Assembly (NCBI GenBank): GCA_004565275.1
Contig: SDOX01000007.1
Span: 694,115 to 758,114, forward strand
Source of the DNA: Nannochloropsis salina CCMP1776
Taxonomy: Eukaryota > Sar > Eustigmatophyceae > Eustigmatales > Monodopsidaceae
DNA: 64,000 nt
Direction: 5' to 3'
Under the pieces are notes generated by a model, which saw nothing but the letters and a program-made list of their open reading frames with translations, was not told the origin of the DNA and did not search any database. A program made the translations under genes and the position numbers. Positions 9,700 through 20,007 of the stretch are shown piece after piece. How positions within the stretch are numbered: the first letter of the stretch is position 1; each line of letters opens with the position of its first letter.

Positions 9700-10994
9700 C
9701 CTCGCGGTGCTAGTCTCAATAATAGGCGTACACCCTCTCGTAAATCTCCTCCCGCTTCCACGACGGACGCCACTCGCTCTCTTATGTACACAGTATGTGC
9801 AGGGCCTCACAAGTTGCGCAGTCCTGAATGTGGCATGGAGATGTGAGGGGGAATAGTCGTATCAGAAGTCATGTTCCAAGAGAGGGAAGTGGAGAGCACT
9901 TCAGACTAGGCCAAGGAGACAGGTATTCGCCTCCGCAAAATCACGACACACACGCCTTCCAAACGCTTCTCCTATTTCCATTCCTCAGCCAAACCCTCTA
10001 TGCTGCCAAGTAGAGCGCTGTCCAGGCCAGGCTCAGTTTTCGCAGACGCATGATCGCGGACTCGGAATACCCTCCCCGGGCGAGCGCCGTGCTTCCGTCC
10101 CTGATTTTGATTCTACACAGAGGCGAAACATGCACTTACTCAATTCTTTCCGCCTCAAATACACGGCACAGGCGTTTCTCGGCACTCATATTCTTCCTTC
10201 GTGGGCATACAGGGCATGATTTGAGGGCTGGGGTCTGAACGCGCGGGAGGAGGCATTGCTTTCCCTGCGGTTTCGAGAGCTCCCAAAGGCCTATCCGTTA
10301 GCATCATCGTCCAGAGTTTTCCAGGCCAGAGAGTCTATCTTGCCTGTCCGTCGCACATTTAGCCACGACTGTACTAGGGCGCAGACAATGCACAAGACCG
10401 GTTGAAATATAGGCGTGGGGTCGACGCCTGTGGCATGTTGGTAATAGCCTGGGTAGCTAGTCCCCTCAAGGTCCTATGAGCCGCGACCTTCTGTGGGCTA
10501 CTTTTCACACTGTCGTTCCGCATCATCTGCCATGTGGCATTTGTGTGACACGCAAGTGTTCCGTGTCATGCGTGAATGCGGTTCATGTGGGCGCTGATCT
10601 ATTTCAAGTCCCCACAGCGTACGGCATATGACCGTCTATGCGCCATGTATCTCAGGATAACTCCGTGCTTATTAAAGGATCTTGCAAGTGTATCGATCGA
10701 ACCGTCACTTTTCATACCACATACAACTCTTGATCGAAAATATTGCTCCTAACCGTTGCCCTGACAAGCCCAATATGATGTGGTAATCGCCCAAAGTCGA
10801 AAAGCAAGGCTTACCACGCTCGACAGAGTGGAGAGAGTCCTTGTCGGTTCAATTCCAGTTTTTGTTCACAAGGTTGCGCCCAGCTCGAACGCCTGTGAGG
10901 GCTCTTGCCAGGCCTCGAACTCCTTGCCTTGGGAAGCCAGGCTCTCTCACCTTCCCCCTATCTCACTCCTTCTTTGTCTAGCAGGCGCTTCCGG
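9700..10994. other. Divergent intergenic region, 1.3 kb
   Basis: Between the starts of FAIM-PX (-) and the SNF7 gene (+). No conserved coding frame, tRNA or repeat was found. Probably holds both promoters and 5' UTRs. Confidence 0.5.
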
Positions 10995-11950
10995 ATGAAT
11001 TTGTTTGGGAAGAAAAAGACGGCAGGGCCGCCCCCGAATCCTGGGGACGCCATCATCAAGCTTCGCGGCACGATGGAAACCTTGACTAAGCGGGAGGCGT
11101 ACATTTCCAAGAAGATGGACATGATGGTGAGGGAGGCCAAGGGGAAAATGGCGCGAAAGGATAAAAACGGGGCCCTCTTTGCCTTAAAAAAGAAGAAGAT
11201 GTACGAGGCAGAAGTGATCAAGATTCAGGGGGCGATGATGAATTTGGAAAGTCAGGCGATGTCCTTGGAAGGGTCGGCGACCAACATGGAGGTGTTCGGG
11301 GCCATGAGGTACGTCGCTTTCCTCCCTCCCTCCCTCCCTCCCTCCCTCCCTCCCTCCCCACCTTTGTATGGAGATGCCATTGTCTTTGAATGAGAGGTGG
11401 AGTTCGGCATGAAGGCAGGGAGGTGCGACCGGTCCTGCCGCGCTTCATGCAAATGAGGCAACCCCTTTGCCCTGTCCTGGGTCGCGGACCTCCTTGTGCA
11501 CATGTTCGCTTGGCACGGATATTTTTCATTGATGTATCTCTGCACGCCCCTTGCAGGACGGGCGCCAAGGCAATGGGGGCAATGCGGGGCGCCATGGACG
11601 TGGACAAGGTGGACGACTTGGTGGATGACATCCGGGAAGAGATGGACACAGCCACCCATATTTCCGAGGCCATCTCCACCCCCTTGGACGGGGGCTTGCA
11701 GGACGACGACGACCTGCTGGCGGAACTGGACGCGATGGTGGAGGAGGAAACGGAGGTGAAGCTGACGCAAGTCCCAGCGTCACTGCCGGTTAGACCCGGG
11801 ATGGCGGAAACGGCTCCAGAGCCGTTTCCGGAATTACCGGCCGTCCCTACGAACAAGCCAGTGGCAAGTCCGGGACTGGAGGCGTTGGAGGGCGTGGACG
11901 AGGAGGAGCTTAGGGCATTGAAGGAATTAGAGCAGAGCATGGCGGTGTAG
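10995..11950 (+). CDS. SNF7/CHMP4-type ESCRT-III subunit
   Basis: Two exons: 10995-11308 and 11557-11950, with the AG|G codon split in phase, giving 235 residues. The N-terminus has the SNF7 look (MNLFGKKK..., then IIKLRGTMETLTKREAYISK) with basic helices 1-2 (REAKGKMARKDKNGALFALK, KKMYEAEVIKIQG). Next comes AMRGAMDVDKVDDLVDDI, matching the CHMP4 segment around MDIDKVDELMQDI, and then the acidic regulatory half ending in EEELRALKELEQSMAV. SNF7 polymerises into membrane-remodelling spirals in multivesicular body sorting, cytokinesis and membrane repair, and is disassembled by VPS4. The intron carries a CCCT array just after the donor (11321-11359). It is convergent with YIPF6. Confidence 0.9.
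11321..11359 (+). repeat. (CCCT)n array at the 5' side of the SNF7 intron
   Basis: Nine or so CCCT units starting about 12 bp after the GT donor. This is the pyrimidine strand near the donor, an exception to the purine-at-donor pattern seen in most introns of the window. Confidence 0.9.
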
Positions 11951-12409
11951 GGGTTAGGGAAGGAGGGAGGGACGGAGGACGGGAAAGAGGGAGGAAGGGA
12001 GGGAGGGGGGCAAGGAGTGGTACATACTGGGAAGGGGTTGTGTTACGGTTTAACGTGAACAAAGAACAAGAAATTTGAGAACGGCATCGACGAGGGACAC
12101 TGCTGTGGAAGTGCCTGACAGCGCCCGTAATGGCAAGGTTGACAGTGCTTTTCCTTTCCATCGTTTGGCTCGCGCGGACGACTGTTCGGTCCAGTGGGCA
12201 AGGGGCGAGAACGCTTATTTAAAATTTTAAACCCACGATCGACATGATTGCGTTGAACCACACGCTCTCCTCCTGCTCATGAACGAGCACAGTCTGGCTT
12301 GGGAATGCCTCCCCTCCCTCTCTGCCTCTCAACCTCTGAGTCTCCCGGCGGTGTCCTCTTATTTGTCTATCATGAAATTTAATAATCAGGGTGCTTGGAG
12401 CCCGGGCGC
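11951..12409. other. Convergent 3' intergenic region
   Basis: Between the SNF7 (+) and YIPF6 (-) stops. A GGGA-rich tract lies at 11957-12010. No gene seen. Confidence 0.5.
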
Positions 12410-14193
12410 TTATTGGATGAGCACCAGCCAGGCCAAGAAGGTGTAGAAGAAAAAGACGGGGAAGAGCGCCAGTACCTTCCGTTCAGGGGCGATGACTTGC
12501 CCGATGAATACCACCGAGGCTGGAGGGAAGGAGGGCGGAGCGAGAGGAGGTACTTCCATGTCATGTTCTTTGTCCTCGAAACACGGCGAGGCAGTCAAAC
12601 GCCTCCCCTCCCCTCCCCTCCCCTCCCCTCCCCTCCCCTCCCCTCCCCTCCCCTCCCCTCCCCTCCCCTCCCCTCCNNNNNNNNNNNNNNNNNNNNNNNN
12701 NNNNNNNNNNNNNNNNNNNNNNNNNNNNNNNNNNNNNNNNNNNNNNNNNNNNNNNNNNNNNNNNNNNNNNNNNNNNGGAGGAGAGAGGAGGGCGGGGGGG
12801 GGGGGGGGCGGTGATGAGAGACCGAGTGGGCGAGAGAGGGGGACGACTGAGACAGGCGCTGGAAAGGAAGAACAAGGGTCGATTCACAGACATTCGTGAT
12901 AGGAGGAGGGAGGGGACGCAGAGGAGAGGGCGCGGGGGCGCCTTGGGGGAGGGGAAGACAGCGAGGGGTCGCTCGGTGGCGGTAAGGGGGAGGGAGGCTA
13001 GGAATCAAAGAACCGGGAGCTACGCGGGCCTGGGAACAAGCCAAGACAGACATGACAAGTCCCTCCACGCTCCCTCCTTCCCTCCCTCCCTCCAGCACGC
13101 ACATGGTCCCTCCCAAGAGCTGCGCGTTCATGGTGACCACGGCGGCGCCGAACCAGACGACAAAGAAGACCGCGGCAAAGACCAAGGCGCCCTGCTCCTC
13201 TGGGGCCGTGATGCTCAAGAGGATGGAGAGCGTCAGGCAGACCAGGAGAGGGCCCCAGAGGTCCCCTGGGAGGCAGGGACGGAGGCAGGGGCGGAGGCAG
13301 GGGCGGAGGGGAGGGGCGGGCAGGATGTGAGTGTGGTGCATCAACGGGGGGGCGGAGGGTCTACACCGGAAAACCATATCCTCCTCCCCCGTCATCATTT
13401 CCTCCCTCGCGTGGTTTCCTCTGCCTCCATCCTCCTCCCTCCCGACGGCCTCCCGCGCTCGACCTTCCTCCCTCCCGCTCCCCCCTTCTCCCTCCTGCAC
13501 GTACAGTCTTTCAGCTTCTTCAGGACCCCGTCCCTGGTTTTCCCTTGGGAGGAGCACCACCTGCAGCTTGGAGCCTACTTGTGTCAAGTCTCTTTTCTGT
13601 AGAGACGGTGTGGGGGGCACACGGTGGGGGGGGGGGATAAGGCCGTGTGGGTGAAGGAATCGCACAATCCTTTGGTATCTAAATTCTCCCATCGTGTGCC
13701 CAGATTGAGTTTCCCCCCGGTTTAAAATCAACATCATCATGCAGCACAGATCTGCTGCACGGACCACGCACTTCCTCGCAGTTACCAGCCCTCATTCCAT
13801 CAACATTCTACGATGCAAAGACACTGCTTGGACCACGCCGTTATCCGGTCCGAAAGTGGTGCCTGTGTCCTTGTCAACCCCTTTTTCTACAGGCATTCAT
13901 TTCCTGTTTTTGCATCACTGCAGCATTCTGGTCAACGGGTACCCTTACCCATTCCCCCATCCCAGTGATGTACCATACTTCCCTGCCACCCCTTGCTTCC
14001 AGTGCCAAAATATGTACGCACACATCATCCTCTGTGCTAATGCTTCATGGATAGGTCACTCCTGGTGTGCTCTCGAACTTACCACGGTCTGCCAGACGGG
14101 CTCGTCCAAGGTCATGGAATTTTGTCCGTCCATCTGCCCTACATACTGCGAATTCTGCTGCCCATGAGCTTGCTGCTGGGCAGCGCTCATCAT
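12410..14193 (-). CDS. YIPF6: YIPF6-type Yip1-domain Golgi/ER membrane protein (interrupted by assembly gap)
   Basis: Exon 1 is 14083-14193 (ATG at 14193 or 14190) and encodes the conserved SMTLDEPVWQTV. Exon 2 starts at 13596 (KRDLTQVGSKLQVVLLPREN); its end is not fixed, and donors near 13525 or 13465 would both suit the phase. Exon 3 is 13103-13265: GDLWGPLLVCLTLSILL, then FFVVWFGAAVVTMNAQLLGG. The last exon is 12410-12519: SVVFIGQVIAPERKVLALF plus a final TM ending FLAWLVLIQ. These blocks match human YIPF6 in order. The exon for the middle TM helices (family CVLGYC region) is not visible and probably lies in the N run at 12677-12776. Yip1-family proteins bind Rab GTPases and shape Golgi/ER membranes. 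Confidence 0.85.
12602..12676 (+). repeat. (CCCCT)n microsatellite abutting an assembly gap
   Basis: About 15 perfect CCCCT units ending at the N run. On the other side of the gap a GGAGGAGAGAGG stretch and a poly-G run resume, which suggests assembly broke in the repeat or at a hairpin formed by opposite-strand repeats. Confidence 0.95.
12677..12776. other. Assembly gap, 100 N
   Basis: Exactly 100 N, the usual placeholder for a gap of unknown length. It lies within the YIPF6 gene and probably hides at least one exon. Confidence 0.98.
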
Positions 14194-15049
14194 CTTTATG
14201 GTACAACTAAGGGAGCGTCGTATTTCGGCCCCCTTTTTGAGAGGTCTCTGCAGGGTGCGTACACAAAGAGAGGGATGAATATATACCGTTGTCATGCAGA
14301 ACGTACATCAGCATCAACGCGATGGCAATGGCCACAAACGGATTTCAAATGCCCCACCTAGGTCCCACCCGCCTTCCTTTTTCTGTTCAAGTATATGGTA
14401 TGCCACGTGCGGCTGGGAAGGCAGTCGTCGTGCTGGGCAATGTCTTATTTTGTGCGTACGGAAAGGTCTCAAAATCGTTTCGTTCCAACGATTCGATCTT
14501 TTCCCCCCTGCCCCCCGTGCCCGCCCGCACACCCTGCGCCGGGCCGGCTGTTTGTCACACACGAGGGGTTCCCAACGTGAATTGGTGGGTGCGTACGGGT
14601 ATACGGCGGTGATGTGATGTATAGTTGGGCTGGTGCGACTAGTCTTTGGGTTTGCGGAGTGTCTTTAAGCGTAGAAGCGTCTGGATGGCGTCTTTCTCCT
14701 CGACAGCCACGAGCCGGGAGGGAGCGAAAGAGGGCAGCAAGGCTCCGAGAGGGGTGCCTGGAAGCCTATTTCCGTTCCTTGTAAACAGACAGATAGGTCA
14801 AAGCACCCGCAAACATCGCTCGCTGCATTGGTATCGGTGTGGTGCCGGTGGGAATGCATGTTGCCCGGTTGTCCAGGCTTTTACGCAAGTCAGGAGTTCG
14901 GAGGGCCAGCACTTTTGTTCTACGTTTTCTTGATATCATCCTGCACTACCCTCACTCGTCCAGACACAGGGCTTGCACGTCAACGGAAACTGCCACTGTG
15001 CTCTGTGTTCATACGTGTGAGTTTACACGCACGCATCTAGGTGAAGCGA
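14194..15049. other. Divergent intergenic region with a possible minus-strand terminal exon
   Basis: Between the starts of YIPF6 (-) and the RRM gene (+). A minus-strand frame ends at a TAG at 14639 and reads GTPLGALLPSFAPSRLVAVE, then EKDAIQTLLRLKTLRKPKD. It follows a pyrimidine tract and AAG at about 14783 that would suit an acceptor. Upstream exons could not be placed in the remaining ~250 bp, so this may be chance. Confidence 0.3.
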
Positions 15050-17414
15050 ATGGCGACAAATTCGGCGTCCGAGGACGTGCAGGTAAGCAGTTTGTGAGAA
15101 AAGCCTTCCCATCATCCTAGTCAGATATCCCACGCCCTGGTCCCTTGTTGCGATGCACATTTCCGATTCCTTCTTTATTATCCCCTGGTAGATCGAGACG
15201 ACAAAAAAACGCACGCGTGAGGAGGAGGAACAGGAAGAGCAGCAACCTCAGCGCGAGAACGGTGACAGCACCGAGACTGCCAACGATACTATCCCCGCTG
15301 CCGAACCCCAGGGCACAGACGCCGGGACAGAAGAAACGGGCAGCAAGAAGGCAAAGGTTGATACTGGTGTAGAAGACGCGACTGAGGGAGAGACACCCGA
15401 GGTGTTTGTGGCCCCCGGTAGCTTGATATTACGACTGTCGGGGCTGCCGTGGAAGTGCTCGGTCGCGGACGTGCAAAATTTCTTGAAGCACATCGGTGTG
15501 AGCACAAGACCCGACCCCGCTGCGGACATCAAAATCTTGGACGATTCGAGCGGAGAAGCCTTGGTCCGAGTGGGAAGTGCCGAGGAGGAAGAGACGGCGT
15601 TGAAGCTGAAGGTGGGTCGGCTGGGGAAACGTTTCGTGGACATTGGCAGCACCACCGAGGAGGCATTCGAGGCCACGCCCGCCACCTCCGAAGAAGCCAT
15701 GAACGCACCCGCAACCGTGGTGCCTGACGCGGCGACAGCCACGACGGCCACGGGCGAGGCGGGGGACGGGACCACCGGCGAAGCCTCCTCCTTGACGGTC
15801 CCGGAATCGAGCACGCCGCAGGGAGTAGTTCGGATGCGGGGCTTGCCGTACAGCGCCACGGAGAAGGACATCCTCGCCTTTTTTTCCGGCTTTGGCGTGG
15901 CCGACGGCGGGGTCCACATGCACTACGACCACATGGGCCGGGCATCGGGGCAGGCCTACGTGGTGTTTGAGACCGTGCCTGAGGCGCAGCACGCCTTGAA
16001 GCTGGACAAGGAGAAGATCGGGGAGCGATGGATCGATTTGTTCCTTTCCTCCAAGCCGGAGATGCTCCACGCGGTCCCCTCCATGCGCGGGTACGGCCCG
16101 CCGGGAGGGGGGGGGGAGGGATGGGAGGAGGGGGGGGGGATCCGACCAGGGCCCAAAGGGGTGAGCATTGGGGGTATCTCCCACGTGATTCGCGTGCGTG
16201 GCCTGCCCTTCGACTGCACGCGGATGGACCTGCAGCATTTCTTCGCCTCGGTAGGCCCGACGGCCAATGGGATTTTTTTCGTGCATCGCATGGACGGACG
16301 CTCGAGCGGGGAGGCCTTTGTCGTGCTGCACAGTCAAGAGGCAGTGCGCCAGGCGCTAATGCAAGACAAGCAAAAAATGGGCTCGCGCTGGCTGGACATC
16401 TTCGAGTCTCACCCGGGGGAGCTGTTCTCTCGCGTGGGCGCAGCGGCCGTGACGCTGGGCGCCAAGGATGACGTGGGCTATGCAGGAGTGTTGAAGATGC
16501 GGGGGCTGCCCTTCCAAACCACCGTCCCCGACGTTGCCACCTGGTTCGGCTCCTACCGCGTGGCGCCCCAGGGGGTATTCATCACCATGGGTGCGGACGG
16601 ACGGCCCACGGGGGAGGCCTACGTGATCTTCGAGACGCCTGAGGACGCAGTCGCGGCCCGAGAAGCCTTGAACAAGCAGACGATGAACAACCGTTGGATC
16701 GACTTGTATCTGGCTTCCAAGGGTGACGTCTATACTTCCACGGTGCATTCGCCCATCGTGGGGCAGGCCCATGGCGGGTGCCCGGTGTACGCGAATACGC
16801 CCATGACCTGCGCGCGGCTCCGGGGTGTCCCTTCCACTGTGACGGAGGAAGAGCTCTTTCGGTTTTTCGTCGGCTTGCAGGTGATTGGGCTCTACATCTG
16901 TCGCGACTCCTCAGGCCGGGCCACGGGGGAGGCTTACGCCGAGTTTGGGTCCTTGGACGACTGCCAGCAGGCCATGAGCCGTAACCGAGACTATATGCCC
17001 GGGGGGGGGGTCGGAGATCGACCGATCGAGGTCACGGCGGCGAGTAAGGAGGAAGTGTTGCAGTTGATCGAGCTGGAAAAAACGGGCGGCGTGCCCCCCA
17101 CGGCCCCGGTCCCGGGGGGTGGTTCCGGGGGAGGGTATGGAGGGGGAGGGGGAGGCTCGTATTCGGGCGGGAGGCCTGCAGGTGGCTACGGTGGGGGGGG
17201 ATACTCCGACTCGACGTATGGATCGGGTGGGGGGGGAGGGTATGGCCAAGCATCTTACGGAGGGTCTTCGTACGGGGGCTCGTCGGGATATGGCGGGTAT
17301 GGCGGTGACTACCAGCAGAGCAGTGGGAGCTATTACCAGGGCGGGTACGGCTCAAGTGGAGGCGGGTACGGCTCAAGTGGAGGCGGGTACGCTGGGGGAT
17401 ATGGACGCTATTGA
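15050..17414 (+). CDS. RNA-binding protein with five hnRNP-H/F-type (quasi-)RRMs and Gly/Tyr-rich tail
   Basis: Exon 1 is 15050-15082 (MATNSASEDVQ) and exon 2 is 15192-17414; the intron is GTAAGC...CCTGGTAG in phase 0, giving 751 residues. After an acidic N-terminus there are five RRM-like units: ~88-165 (LILRLSGLPWKCSVADVQNF), ~223-300 (VVRMRGLPYSATEKDILAFF), ~342-420 (HVIRVRGLPFDCTRMDLQHF), ~444-523 (VLKMRGLPFQTTVPDVATWF) and ~550-632 (CARLRGVPSTVTEEELFRFF). The RGLPF first strand and G(R/Q)A(Y/F)V second strand, without the usual RNP aromatic pattern, are typical of hnRNP H/F, GRSF1 and ESRP proteins, which bind G-tracts and control splicing. The last ~100 residues are Gly/Tyr/Ser repeats (GGGYGSS), likely disordered. 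G-tract binding is notable because introns in this window are full of GGGA repeats. Confidence 0.9.
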
Positions 17415-18052
17415 GTGAGGTGGTGTCTGGTGGACCTTGGGTAAGGAGTGAGTGAAGTGTCGTGGGGGGGTGGCGGACACGCGGCGGGAAACCGTTGGTT
17501 CTGGGAAAATACGGAGGTGTCGTTTGCTTTTCCTTGCAGTAGGAGTGCCACGTGAGGGCGTGGGAAGACCCGGCCGGTGCCAGTAGGAGTGAGAGCTCCA
17601 CAGTGTTGGCAGACAAGGGCAGGGCACAGGGGAAAAGAAGAGACAGAACAGGCGGAGGTCTGTGGTTGTGGAAGATGGATCGATGAGGTCGATCCAGCTT
17701 CCTTTTGCGTTTCGTGTCTCGTTTTTAAGCTTGCAGAAATCCGCCGAATGGCACAGGCAATCGCAGAGAATATACGGGTCATGAGGACGTACTACAGCCA
17801 CTGTACACTGCCTACATCTCCGCGGTGCTACCTCCTACCTGAAGTTCAGGCCTTCATCTCCCATGAAACATGAGGTTTCGCCCCGTCGCCGACTTTCCTT
17901 GGTCGTAAAAAACACCACCACCCCTTTCCCCACCCTATATCACTCCATCTTACAATCCCCGAGCCCCACCGATTTCCCTTCTTTTTCCAATCGATTCGCA
18001 GGTCGCCCATCCGCCCGCCTATTGTACATTCGCTTTCACCCATGCGATCTAG
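17415..18052. other. Convergent 3' intergenic region
   Basis: Between the RRM gene (+) and SGNH gene (-) stops. A 29-bp stretch AGTAGGAGTG... recurs twice (17540 and 17581) as a short imperfect repeat. No gene seen. Confidence 0.5.
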
Positions 18053-19414
18053 CTACTTCCATCCCATGGTGGCCTCCACCACCGGAAAGGCCTTCTCTGC
18101 CACTGCCGCGTGCACAGCCCCCGTGGGGTGACCCAAGCACCCTCCCATGAGCACCGTAGGATCCAGCATCAAGTCCAACAAAATTGCGCGGACTCCTCGA
18201 CGGGTCAAGCGCTCGACCACTCCCCGAGTAGCCCCCTGATAGCGGGCGCTCATGGGCCCCACTCCCAGGAACACCACAGGGGCAGGGGCGGCTCCCAAGG
18301 GAGCCTCCGCCGGCTCGTCCCCGGCGCGTGCGGGTCCCTTTGGCGAGGAAGGCCTGGCGGGCAGGTCTTTGGCCCGTGTCCCTGCAGGAACCGCGTAAAA
18401 CTCCAAGACTTTGGACACAAATTGATAATAGGCAGCCGCGTAAGCCTCCACGAAAGTCGAATTTTCTCCGTGCCCGCAGCAAAAATCGTTCGTTCCCAGG
18501 TTGAAAATTAAGGCGTCTGGACGAAAGGTGCTGGCGTCTACGTTCCAGCGGAAGCCAGGTTTCAACCCTCCCGTGGTCATATTTTTCAACTGATGGGCAC
18601 TCGCCAACGTGTCTGCAAACCGCTCCGGCATCGTCACGTCCACGGTGCCAGGATGGGGATAGCTCGCGTACACCCCGACGCCTGAGTACGCCTCCACAAA
18701 ACACTCCGCGTCCAGGCTTTGGCATAGGGCATGGGCCCATGTCGACACGTAGTTGTTCGTCTCCACACTCCCCACGCAAGGCGCCAGGCCGTCCGCCCCG
18801 TATCCGGCAGTTATGCTGTCACCGATGAACTCAAGCCGGCGCGTCGACGGGCTGGGTCGGCTAAGAAAGCCATCCGTGCCAAAGCCTAGGACCGTCACGT
18901 TGTTAACAGCGGCGTCGTTCGAGAGGACTTGAGCTTCCTGCGTGTGGACCATGGAGAGGGTGACGTTGGGCTCAAATCTCAATCCTTGTGCCCCGAGTAT
19001 GCCGACGTCAGCTAATGTGTAGCTGAATACGCCTCTCAACGTCCTGAATTCTCTCAATTTTCGATGTCGCGCTGTTGGTGAGTCGTAAAAGACCGCAAAA
19101 CGAGTCCCTACAAGGGAGGAGTCGTCCACCATCACCGTCACAGCCGTGGCATTTTCATCCACCTGAAACGAAGCTGTCACGCCGGGCCAGTCAAATACGA
19201 CACGCATGTATTCTTCATTCCGTAGTACGCGGCCGCTCCAATTAATGTCATCATCGGTTGCAGCGTAGAAGGAGGGTAGGTCTGGTTGCTTTTGGAAGGA
19301 GGGTACCGTGCCTATGCGAGAAGTGATTGCCCAGGCATCTCGGACGAAATTGGACATGACAAAAACAAAAAGCATGAAGGATAGCCATGCAGGCTTCAAA
19401 TCCACATTCGCCAT
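18053..19414 (-). CDS. Secreted SGNH-fold esterase with N-terminal beta-sandwich (CE2-like)
   Basis: Single exon. The chosen ATG at 19414 gives 453 residues starting with a signal sequence (WLSFMLFVFVMSNFVRDAWA); the frame is open further upstream but without a better start. Residues ~55-160 look like a beta-sandwich (VVFDWPGVTASFQV, TAVTVMVDD, TRFAVFYD). The SGNH hydrolase core follows: block I EFIGDSITAGYG (nucleophile Ser ~200), block III LGTND (~306-310) and the terminal block GHPTGAVHAAVAEKAF with the catalytic His. Beta-sandwich plus SGNH is the layout of carbohydrate esterase family 2 acetyl-esterases, which remove acetyl groups from polysaccharides. Substrate is unproven. Several NxT/S sequons fit secretion. 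Confidence 0.8.
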   Translation of the reverse strand: MANVDLKPAWLSFMLFVFVMSNFVRDAWAITSRIGTVPSFQKQPDLPSFYAATDDDINWSGRVLRNEEYMRVVFDWPGVTASFQVDENATAVTVMVDDSSLVGTRFAVFYDSPTARHRKLREFRTLRGVFSYTLADVGILGAQGLRFEPNVTLSMVHTQEAQVLSNDAAVNNVTVLGFGTDGFLSRPSPSTRRLEFIGDSITAGYGADGLAPCVGSVETNNYVSTWAHALCQSLDAECFVEAYSGVGVYASYPHPGTVDVTMPERFADTLASAHQLKNMTTGGLKPGFRWNVDASTFRPDALIFNLGTNDFCCGHGENSTFVEAYAAAYYQFVSKVLEFYAVPAGTRAKDLPARPSSPKGPARAGDEPAEAPLGAAPAPVVFLGVGPMSARYQGATRGVVERLTRRGVRAILLDLMLDPTVLMGGCLGHPTGAVHAAVAEKAFPVVEATMGWK

Positions 19415-20007
19415 GACACCTGTAGCATGGAGTTGACCTTGAAGTTCAGCGTGAGTAGGTTGAGGACAGAGGTAGGGGCCAGGGTGGACGCTGTTCCTTG
19501 CGGTCGCGTCGCGGAGGAAGGGGGGGGGCGGGGGGTTAATTTTTGGGGGCCTTCTACTTTCGGTCAAATATTACATTTACACGGTATCATCAAAAAGGGG
19601 GGGATCATTTTTGTTGATATTTTGTAATTTTGAACACGGAGATTTCTTTGAACACTAAGATCGGTCTCAAAAAATTAATACTTTATCTACGTTGTGAATG
19701 GCGAGATGGGTGTTGAAGAAATGCCGTAAAGTGATGCCATAGTTAAAGTCCTTCGCATATTTCTTGGTCTATTGACTTTCCAGACTGCTTAATTTGTAAA
19801 TAAAAATCAGCTTTCAACCCTCCAAAGTCAGGAAAAGCTTACGCGATGAGCTGCGTATGCTCAGAAAGGTATTTACTGTACGTTACTTTAACCTTTTTGG
19901 CATCATTTGCTTCACTTCGCACAATCTTCGTTGTTAATCGCACATTTGACATTGTCATTTTTAAGGAGAGGGTGTTTGTATTTCCTTAGACTTCCTTTTC
20001 ATTCCAC
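19415..20007. other. AT-rich intergenic region
   Basis: Between the SGNH gene start and the dynein stop (both minus strand). Clearly more AT-rich than its neighbours from about 19560 on. No gene seen; likely promoter of the esterase and 3' UTR of dynein. Confidence 0.5.

Noticed and set aside
10840-10865. GGTTCAATTCC as a tRNA T-loop
   Set aside because: Flanking bases cannot form a T-stem and no cloverleaf could be drawn around it.
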